This document shows positions 49,203 through 57,200 of a stretch of 64,000 nucleotides of DNA, piece after piece. The stretch is from Nocardioides_B sp963781695 (GTDB taxonomy: Bacteria; Actinomycetota; Actinomycetes; Propionibacteriales; Nocardioidaceae): assembly GCA_963781695.1 (NCBI GenBank), contig CAWAGE010000007.1:1550001-1614000 (forward strand), read 5' to 3'. Numbering within the stretch: position 1 is the stretch's first letter; each line of letters begins with the position of its first letter. The notes below the pieces were generated by a model. The model was not told the DNA's origin. It was given only the letters and a program-made list of their open reading frames with translations, and did no database searches. The position numbers were made by a program, and so were the translations under genes.

Positions 49203-52200
49203 CTAGCCGGACAGCCGGGCCAGCAGGGCCTGGGACCGCCGCAGCCACGGGGCGCACTGCAGCCCCCGGTTGAGGTCCACCGCCCGCTCGGCGAACGCCA
49301 CCGCGCGGGAGTCCCCGAGCGCGGCGTACCCGTGGGCGATGAAGTGGTCGACGGCCCCCAGGTGCTCGACGCTCCCGTACGTCACGGTCCGGCCCGCGTG
49401 CTCGACGACCCGGACCAGCGCCCGGCCCGTCGCTCGCCGGTGGTCGGTCTCGGCGAGCACGAGCAGCCTCAGGCAGCGAGCGGCCAGGACGGAGTAGTCA
49501 CCTGCCCCATCGGGCTCGGGCTCCCCGAGCGTCGCGAGAGCCTGGTCGGCGTCTCCCGCCTCCAGCAGGGCGTGCGCAACGACCGCGCGCAGCCCGGCGT
49601 TCGACGACGCGACCCGCTCGACCGCCCACGGGTCCACCGGCTGCCCCGGGGCGCGCAGCCTGATCCTGGCCAGGCACTCGAGGTCGTCTGCGTGCGGGTA
49701 GCCGCTGTCGCGGTGCAGGCGGAGCGCTGCACGGCCCAACGAGGGCCCGGCGGGGTCGTCGAGGTCGCGGGCGCGGGCGAAGCGCCACCAGGCCAGCGGG
49801 ATCTCGACGCCGCTGTGACGGAGATCGGCGGCCTCGCGTGCGCACCGCTCCATCTGCTCGTCGGCTGCCACCGGGTCAGCGGCCTCGTAGAGGGCGCTGC
49901 CGAGCTGGAACAGGGCCAGGACCCGGAGCTCACCGGCCGGTCGGTGGTCGAGCAGCTCGCGTACCAGGGCGAGCCGTTCCTCGCCCCGGCCCGGTCCCCA
50001 GGCCGCGACGACCCGCACCGTCAGCACCTCCAGCAGCAGCGCCGAGTCGCCGCACGCGCGGGCCAGCTCGAGGGCGGCCCGGCCGGCCCGCTCCGCGGTC
50101 CCGGGCTCGCGGCCGTAGTAGTGCTCCAGCTGCAGCGTCGCGAGCAGCCTGGCGCGGTCCGGGCCGTCGACCTGGTCGGCCACCTCGGTCAGCAGGGCGA
50201 TGAAGTCCTCGTCGCAGGTCCCGTGCTCCCGCGAGGACCAGACCCCGGCCTGGTTGAGGATGCCCGCGGACGCAGCGACCAGGTCCCAGCGACCCAGCTG
50301 GTGCGCCAGTTGCACGGCTCGGTCGATGCTCGCCCGGGCCTCGGCGGTGCGTCCCATGCGGAACAGGGCAGCCGCAGCGCCGTTGCGTGCCGTCACCGTC
50401 GTGGCGTCCTCGGCAGGGACGTCCGCCTCGACGAGCCGCCACAGCCGCAGCGCCTCGGGATGGGCATGGCGGTCCCGTGCCGACCGGGCGGCACGAGCGA
50501 GCCGGTCGCCCGCCCGCCGCGCCTGCTCCGGCCCCAGCGGTGCCGCGAGGTGGGCATGATGGGCGATCGGGCCGACCGCGTCCGGGTCGTGTCCGCGCAG
50601 CGACTCGAGCACCCGCCCGGCCCGGTCGTGCAGCCTCATCCGACGGGCGGCGCTCAGCTCGCCGTAGACGACGTCGCGCTCCAGGGCGTGGACGAAGCGG
50701 TACCCGGCACCGTCGTCGGTGACCAGGCCGCTGGTCAGCGCCAGGTCCAGCAGGTCGACGCACTCCTCGACCGGTGCGCCGACGAGGTCGGCGACCAGGT
50801 CCGGATCGATGTGGTCGCCCATCACGGCCGCGGCCTCGAGCATCCGCACGGCCGCCGGAGGCAGCCGGGCGATGCGCTGTCGCAGCACGTCACGGACGCC
50901 GTCGGGGACAGGCAACGTCGCCGGGTCGACCTGTCGTCGGTCGGGGAGACCGGCCAGCAGCCGGGCGTACTGCAGCACGAAGAACGGGTTGCCACCGGTG
51001 AAGGACGCCACCCCGTCGGCGAGGGCGCGGTCATGGGCTCCGACCTCCATAGTCAGGAGCGCGCGGACCGCGTCCGTGCGCAGACCGTCGAGCCGGATCC
51101 GCTCGGCGCCGACGCGTGCGAAGGATGCCATCGTGTCGAGCAGGGCCGTGGGTGTGCGCGCCTCCGAGGTACGCCGCGTGCAGACCAGCGTCACCGGGCA
51201 CGGCAGCCGCGACTCGACCAGGTGCCGGAGCAGCTGCAGGGACGTGGCGTCGGCCCAGTGCACGTCCTCGAGCACCAGCAGCAGCGGGCGCGCCGCTGCC
51301 GAGACGCGGATGAGGTCGACCACGGCGTCGAACATGCGCAGGACGGTGCCGCTGCCGCGGTCCGCGGCCTCGGCGCCGCCGTCGTGCAGCGGTGCCAGCA
51401 ACGGGTCGACGACCGGGCCGGCAACGAGCGCCCGGACCACGGTGACCCACGGTGACAGGGCCGGCGCGTAGTCCCCCTCGTGGCAGCGTGCGACCAGCAC
51501 GCGCCAGCCGGCGGCCGCGGCGACCACCCCCAGGTCCTCCACCAGCCGGGACTTGCCGATGCCCGGCTCTCCGGCGACCAGGAGGCACCGAGCCGAACGC
51601 TCGGCCCGGCAACGGTCGAGCAGTCCGGTCGCCGAGACCAGGACGGACTCGCGACCGACCGTCGTGCTGGCGGCCCGGCGCGGGCGCCCCTCCCGGACCC
51701 GGAGGGGGACGGGCGCACGGGACGGACCGCTCGGCCCGGTCAGCCCGAGGTCGGTGAGCGGTCCGGTGAGCAGGTCTGGGTCCTGGACGAGAACGGCGTG
51801 CTCGAGCCGCTGCAGCTCGGACGTGGGGTCGACCCCGAGCTCGCCGGCCAGCTGGTGCCGCAGCGAGCGGAGGGTGGCCAAGGCGTCGGCCTGCCGCGCG
51901 CAGCGGTACTGCGCGAGGGCGAGCAGGGCCCACAGCCGCTCGCGGAACGGGTGCCGGGGGGCCACCTCGGCCAGCGCCTGCTGGGCCCGGTCCGGTCTGC
52001 CCAGGTCGAGCAGGGCCCGGCACCGCTGCTCCGCGACGAGCAGCGCGAGCTCGTCGAGGCGCGAGACCTCGGTCCTCACCAGAGGCGCGTCCGTGCCCGC
52101 GTAGGGAGGTCCGCGCCAGAGCGCGCAGGCGTCCTCGCTCCGGGTCAGCCGGGAGCCGGGGTCGGTCGCGGCCAGCGCGGTCTCCGCCTGGACCCCGAAC

Positions 52201-52520
52201 CGCCACGTGTCCACGTCCTCGACGGCCGCGACCACCGCGTACCCCGCGGCGGTGCTGCCCAGGTGTGAGCACGTGCGCGCCGTCCGGTGCGGCTCGAGCA
52301 GGGTGCGCAGCCTCGAGACCACGACCTGCAGGGACCCGAGCGTGGTGCCGGCGGCCTGGTCGCCCCACACCTCGGCGAGCAGCCGCTCGGCCGTCACCGG
52401 CGAGCCGTGAGCGGCCAGCAGCACGGAGAGCACGTCGCGCTCACGACGCCGCGTCAGCGGCGCCCGGGTCCCTGCCACGGACACCGACATCTCCCCGAAG
52501 GCGGTGTACTGCACGTTCAC
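49203..52520 (-). CDS. BTAD/AAA ATPase transcriptional regulator
   Basis: The 1105-residue regulator has an N-terminal OmpR/SARP-type winged helix (about 5-95, LTRRRERDVLSVLLAAHGSPVTAERLL in sections). A bacterial transcriptional activation domain follows (about 100-245), then an AAA-16/STAND-like ATPase (Walker A GEPGIGKSRLVED, near residue 320; LLLVLEDVHWAD as Walker B). The C-terminal half is TPR-like. AfsR-like proteins of this type activate secondary-metabolism or catabolic genes, so the adjacent FAD oxidase and Rid genes are its likely targets. The GTG at 52520 has a leaderless promoter. No C-terminal LuxR HTH is present. Confidence 0.88.
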   Translation of the reverse strand: MNVQYTAFGEMSVSVAGTRAPLTRRRERDVLSVLLAAHGSPVTAERLLAEVWGDQAAGTTLGSLQVVVSRLRTLLEPHRTARTCSHLGSTAAGYAVVAAVEDVDTWRFGVQAETALAATDPGSRLTRSEDACALWRGPPYAGTDAPLVRTEVSRLDELALLVAEQRCRALLDLGRPDRAQQALAEVAPRHPFRERLWALLALAQYRCARQADALATLRSLRHQLAGELGVDPTSELQRLEHAVLVQDPDLLTGPLTDLGLTGPSGPSRAPVPLRVREGRPRRAASTTVGRESVLVSATGLLDRCRAERSARCLLVAGEPGIGKSRLVEDLGVVAAAAGWRVLVARCHEGDYAPALSPWVTVVRALVAGPVVDPLLAPLHDGGAEAADRGSGTVLRMFDAVVDLIRVSAAARPLLLVLEDVHWADATSLQLLRHLVESRLPCPVTLVCTRRTSEARTPTALLDTMASFARVGAERIRLDGLRTDAVRALLTMEVGAHDRALADGVASFTGGNPFFVLQYARLLAGLPDRRQVDPATLPVPDGVRDVLRQRIARLPPAAVRMLEAAAVMGDHIDPDLVADLVGAPVEECVDLLDLALTSGLVTDDGAGYRFVHALERDVVYGELSAARRMRLHDRAGRVLESLRGHDPDAVGPIAHHAHLAAPLGPEQARRAGDRLARAARSARDRHAHPEALRLWRLVEADVPAEDATTVTARNGAAAALFRMGRTAEARASIDRAVQLAHQLGRWDLVAASAGILNQAGVWSSREHGTCDEDFIALLTEVADQVDGPDRARLLATLQLEHYYGREPGTAERAGRAALELARACGDSALLLEVLTVRVVAAWGPGRGEERLALVRELLDHRPAGELRVLALFQLGSALYEAADPVAADEQMERCAREAADLRHSGVEIPLAWWRFARARDLDDPAGPSLGRAALRLHRDSGYPHADDLECLARIRLRAPGQPVDPWAVERVASSNAGLRAVVAHALLEAGDADQALATLGEPEPDGAGDYSVLAARCLRLLVLAETDHRRATGRALVRVVEHAGRTVTYGSVEHLGAVDHFIAHGYAALGDSRAVAFAERAVDLNRGLQCAPWLRRSQALLARLSG

Positions 52521-52532
52521 CGACCCATGCTA
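52521..52532 (-). promoter_or_regulatory. Leaderless -10 element of the BTAD regulator
   Basis: TAGCAT on the minus strand (52532-52527), six bases, then GTG at 52520. It separates this gene from the dapB-like operon 53 bases upstream. Confidence 0.55.
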
Positions 52533-52572
52533 GGGCCGGCCCGGATCGTGGGCGACCCGGGCCGCCGAGGCC

Positions 52573-53370
52573 TCAGGTGAGCAGCAGCGTGTCCAGACCC
52601 CGGGTCAGACCGACGCGTGAGACGACGGCTCGCACCGCCAACAGCGTGCCGGCGACGTACGGCGTCGCGCTGCTTCCGGCGTCGTGCCGGATGGTCAGCC
52701 GCTCGTCGGGAAGGCCGAAGACCGTCTCGACCGAGAGCACGTGCCCGGGGAGCCGCACCGAGTGGACCTGGGTGCCGGCGACGCGTGCGCCGCGGGCCTC
52801 CAGCGGTCCGACGGTCTCCGCGACCGTCAGCTCGACCGCCGGGGTGTGGACCTCCGCCAGGCGCTCGGCGAGCTCACGGGCGGTCCCGCTCGGGGCGTCC
52901 GGCTTCGAGGCCGCGGCATAGTCGACGATCTCCCAGCTCGGCAGGTGCCGGGCGGCGAGCACCGCCGCCGCCTGGGCGAGGGCGCCGGTCAGTGAGAAGT
53001 TCCCGGCGGCTACCACGCCGACCTCGCCGTCCGTGGCGGCCCGGTCGATCTCGGCGTAGTCCGGCGCGGCGAGCCCGGAGGAGCCGATCACCACCGCCAC
53101 GCCACGCTCGAGCGCGAACCGGGTGTGGTCGAGGACGGCGGTATGGGAGGTGTAGTCCACAAGGACGTCGACGCCGTCGAGGGCGTCCACCACGCAGCCG
53201 TGAACGGGGACGCTGTTGGCGGGGCCGCCCCACAGCGTGCCGAGGTCGCGACCGGCGCCGGACCTGGACACGCCGGCGACCAGGGTGAGGTCGTCGGCGG
53301 CGAGTACGCCCTCGGCCACGGCACGTCCGGTCCAGCCGGTCGCCCCCGCCACGCAGATCCGCAGGCTCAT
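52573..53370 (-). CDS. Divergent DapB-family reductase lacking the catalytic His pair
   Basis: The 265 residues align by eye with DapB. The N-terminal Rossmann loop is VAGATGWTGRAV, GSSGLAAPDYAEI and AAGNFSLTGALAQ follow, and SKPDAPSGTARELAERL is the substrate loop. The catalytic E-x-H-H of DapB is replaced by VDYAAASKPDAPSG, while the Lys and DAPSGT loop persist. It may therefore reduce a different substrate or be an accessory protein. The window's canonical dapB is at 13466. The ATG overlaps the stop of the pentapeptide gene (ATGA), and both are coupled to lhr. Confidence 0.8.
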   Translation of the reverse strand: MSLRICVAGATGWTGRAVAEGVLAADDLTLVAGVSRSGAGRDLGTLWGGPANSVPVHGCVVDALDGVDVLVDYTSHTAVLDHTRFALERGVAVVIGSSGLAAPDYAEIDRAATDGEVGVVAAGNFSLTGALAQAAAVLAARHLPSWEIVDYAAASKPDAPSGTARELAERLAEVHTPAVELTVAETVGPLEARGARVAGTQVHSVRLPGHVLSVETVFGLPDERLTIRHDAGSSATPYVAGTLLAVRAVVSRVGLTRGLDTLLLT

Positions 53371-54254
53371 CTGGGCTCCAGGGCGGCCGTCCAGTGCGGT
53401 GGGCGGTCGAGGTGGTCGGGCAGCGAGGTGGCGTCGTCGCCGTGGGCGGCGCCGAGCTGCATCTGGGTCAGGAACAGGGCGGAGTCCAACCTAGCCCCAC
53501 CGAGGTCGGCGCCGCGCAGGTCGGCACCGGCGAGGTCGGCACGCGAGAGGTCGGTTGCGCGGAGGTCGACGCCGAGCAGCAGCACGCCGCGCAGGTCAGC
53601 GCCCCGCAGCTCGGCTCTCCGCAGGTCGCGACCCGACAGGTCGGGCCCCCAGGCGCGTCCGGCACCCGGCTGACCGCTGCGGGCGCGCTCGCCGGCCTCT
53701 CGCAGCAGCGGCAGCAGCCGGTCGCGGACGGAAGGCGCCGACGGGTCGCGCAGCACCTCGGGCTGCTGCCCGGTGAGGTCTCGCACCTCCGCGAGGGCGT
53801 CCGAGAGCCGGTCGAGCAGTGGACCGGATTCGGTGATGGCAACCGCCTCGACCAGGTGCCACATCAGCTCGTGGAGGTCGCGCATCACGGCGAACACGGC
53901 GAACACCACCGTTGCCGTGTCCGGGGAGTCTCGCCAGTCCTCTCCGGCGCACGTCTCCTGGACGACCCGCTGGCCGGCGCCGAAGCAGTCGTAGGCGGTG
54001 CAGCCGCCGAAGCCGGAGGGGCGTAGCCGGTCGTGGATCGAGCAGCGGAGGTCGTCCGCGAGGTGCAGGCACGGGGTGCCGGCCGGCTTGTCCACGGCGA
54101 AGTCGCTGGAACGGCGGAAGCCGGTGGCGACGCAGCACAGACCGGCGCAGCGGGAGCAGTCCGCCCGCAGGCCGGCGCGGGGATCGACACGCCGGCCGCT
54201 CCGCTCCTGCGTCGCGTCCCCGGCCACCGGGGGAGGGGGCGGCGCCTCAGCCAC
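53367..54254 (-). CDS. Cys-rich (YkgJ-like) pentapeptide-repeat protein
   Basis: The 295 residues start with a cysteine-rich module (about 30-100): DCSRCAGLCCVATGF, GTPCLHLADDLRCSIHD and GGCTAYDCFGAGQ. This is the YkgJ-type zinc/iron-sulfur site. A helical middle follows, then about 60 residues of pentapeptide repeats A(D/N)LxG (LSGRDLRRAELRGADLRGVLL; LSRADLAGADLRGADLGGARL), which build a right-handed beta-helix. Comparable proteins occur across actinobacteria with no known function. The GTG start overlaps the lhr stop by eight bases, and its stop overlaps the DapB-like start. Confidence 0.85.
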   Translation of the reverse strand: MAEAPPPPPVAGDATQERSGRRVDPRAGLRADCSRCAGLCCVATGFRRSSDFAVDKPAGTPCLHLADDLRCSIHDRLRPSGFGGCTAYDCFGAGQRVVQETCAGEDWRDSPDTATVVFAVFAVMRDLHELMWHLVEAVAITESGPLLDRLSDALAEVRDLTGQQPEVLRDPSAPSVRDRLLPLLREAGERARSGQPGAGRAWGPDLSGRDLRRAELRGADLRGVLLLGVDLRATDLSRADLAGADLRGADLGGARLDSALFLTQMQLGAAHGDDATSLPDHLDRPPHWTAALEPR

Positions 54255-57200
54255 GCAGCCTCAGCCCCCGAGGGGTGGCGACGAAACCAGCCGACTCCAG
54301 CGCCTGGCGCAGCGCGCCCGCGCGCTCGCCGACGGCGAGGATGTTCTGGCCGTCGGCACGCTCGACGGTGAGCCGGCCCAGCGCGCCCTGCCGCACCGCG
54401 GTGGCGAGCGCACCCATGGCCGGGCCGAGCACGTCGAGGTCGTCGGCGAAGGTCAGCAGCGTCCGACCGCCCCGCTCGACGTAGACGGTGAGCTCGCCGT
54501 CGACCAGGACCACCAGCGCCCCGGCCTTGCGCCCAGGCCGATGGCCCTTGGAGGGACCGCCAGGCGGGCTGCTCGTCGGGCTGCTCGACAAGTCGGCGGT
54601 GGTCTCGGCGGTGCGCTCAGGCCACGGCAGCGCGGCACCGTAGGGGTTGGCGGGGTCGGTGGCGGCCAGCGCCAGCGCCGAGACCTTGTCCTCGGCGGGC
54701 GCCGTGCCGAGCTCGCGGGAGAAGGACCGAAGCCGGTCGACCGCGCCGGGCACGCCGAACTGGGCGGCCCCGAGCGAGCCCACGAAGTAGCCGCGTCGGC
54801 AGCGGCCGGTCTCCTCGAAGGCGGCCAGCACCTTGTAGACCGCGGCGAAGCCACCAGGGACGCGCTCGCTGGCGACGGCTCCACGGGTGACCACGCCGTG
54901 CCGCTCGAGCAGGCCCTCCGCCCAGGCATGCGCCCGGCGGGTGGCGTCCGGCTCCAGCTCCGGCAGCAGCGACCACCGGCCGGCGGTCGTCGGCGGACCG
55001 GTCCGCGAGGGCAGGTCGAGGCGACCCCGACCGGGCCGGGACGACCGCCCCGACGTGACCCGGGCGCGGGGCGCTGCACGCCGGGTGCGGTGCGCCGTCC
55101 GGCCCCCCGAGGTCAGTGCCCGCACCGGCGCCAGCGTGTCGTTGCCGATGCGGCCGGCCCAGACCAGGTCCCAGAGGGCGGCCTCGAGGGCTCGGTCGTC
55201 GGTCGACCCGGCGGTGTCGGACAGCTGGCGGAAGAAGTACGCCCCACCTCCGGCCAGCGCCGACAGGACGGCCTGGTGCAACGGGGTGTCGTCGAGCTCG
55301 CCGTGGTCGGGCAGCGTCAGGTGCGCGGTCTCGGCGAGGTGCAGCGAGACCCAGCCGTCGGTGCCCGGCAGGGTGCCGTGGCCGGCCCACAGCACCTCAC
55401 CGGTGGCGGTGAGCTCGTCGAGCAGGGCCGGGGCGTAGTCCACCACCCGGCTGCCCAGCACCAGCGGCTCGAGCGCGGAGGCGGGCACGGCGCAGCCGGC
55501 GAGCTGGTCGACGACCGAGACCACCCCGTCCAGCCCGCGCAGCCGATGGCTGCCCCGTCCGGTCTGGGAGCCGGTCTGGGAGCCGGTCTGGGAGCTGGTC
55601 TGAGAGCCGGTCCGGGCGACGTTCTGCCAGGCGGGCAGGAACCTGCCGAGGGTGGCCGGCTCGACCGGCTCGACCTCCTTGCGCAACGCTGCCAGGGACC
55701 GGCGCCGCAGCCGTCGCAGCACCTCGGCGTCGCACCACTCGGTGCCGGCGCCGGCTGGGCGGAACTCGCCCTCGAGCACCCGGCCCTGGGCTCCCAGCCG
55801 GGCCAGGGTCTGCTGCGCGACCGCCACGCCGAGGCCGAGGCGCTCGGCGAGCTCGGTGGGGGTGAACGGGCCGTGGGTGCGGGCGAAGCGGGCGACCAGG
55901 TCGGCCAGCGGGTCGTCCACCGGCTCGGTGAAGACCTCCGGGGTCCCCGGCGGGACGGGCACCCCCAGCGCGTCCCGCAGCCGTGCGACGTCCTCGACCG
56001 CGCTCCACCGCTCCACGCCGCTCATCCGCACCTCGACGACTCGGCGGGCGTCGGCGAGCAGGCCCAGCCAGGAGCCGACATCGGCGTCGGGCACGCACCG
56101 CTGCGCCACCTCGGGCCCTGACAAGGGCCCGAGCAGACGCAGCAGGTCGGCCACCCCCTCGGCGTCCCGGGCCCTGCGGTCGGGCGCCAGCCGCTGGAGC
56201 TCCTGCTCGAGCGCGGCCAGCACGTCGGGATCGAGCAGCTCGCGCAGCTCGGCCCGCCCCAGCAGCTCGGCGAGCAGTCCTTGGTCGAGGGAGAGCGCGG
56301 CGGCGCGGCGCTCGGCGACGGGGGAGTCGCCCTCGTACATGAAGGCGGCGACGTAGCCGAACATCAGCGACCGCGCGAACGGCGACGGCGAGGTGGTCGC
56401 GACGTCCACGACGCGGACCCGGCGGGCGGACAGGTCGCGCATCAGGCCGAGCAGGGCCGGCACGTCGTAGACGTCCTGGAGGCACTCGCGCACGGCCTCC
56501 AGGACGATCGGGAACGACGGGTACTTCACGGCGACCTCGAGCAGCTGCGCGCTGCGCTGGCGCTGCTGCCACAGCGGCGAGCGGCGACCAGGGTCGCGTC
56601 GCGGCAGCAACAGGGCGCGCGCCGCGCACTCCCGGAACCGGGACGCGAACAGCGCCGAGCCACCGACCTCCGCGGTGACGATGTCCTCGATCTCGTCGGC
56701 GTCGAAGACCACCACGTCGGCCGCCGGCGGGTCCTGGTCGGTCTCCGGGACCCGCAGCACGATGCCGTCGTCGCCCGGCATCGCCTGCGCGTCGATGCCG
56801 TAGCGCTCCCGCAGCCGGACCCCGATGGCCAGCGCCCAGGGCGCGTGCACCTGGGCCCCGAACGGTGAGTGCACGACGATGCGCCAGTCGCCCAGCTCGT
56901 CACGGAACCGCTCGACGACGACGGTGCGGTCGGTGGGGAGGGTTGCCGTCGCCGCGCGCTGCTCGGTCAGGAAGGCGACGAGGTTGCCCGCGGCCCAGTC
57001 GTCGAGGCCGGCCTCGGTGCAGCGCTGGGTCGCCTGCGCCACCGGGAGGCCCCCTAGCTCCCGGGTGAACGCCCCGATCGCGCGCCCCAGCTCGGCGGGG
57101 CGACCGAGCTGGTCGCCCTTCCAGAACGGCAGCCGCCCGGGCTGGCCGGGGGCGGGTGAGACGAGCACCCGGTCGTGGGTGATGTCCTCGATGCGCCAGG

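Noticed and set aside
47634..51455. 1273-codon plus-strand open frame antisense to the oxidase and regulator genes
   Set aside because: High GC content suppresses stops in all frames. The translation is Gly/Arg/Gln-rich without family features, while the opposite strand encodes clear conserved domains.
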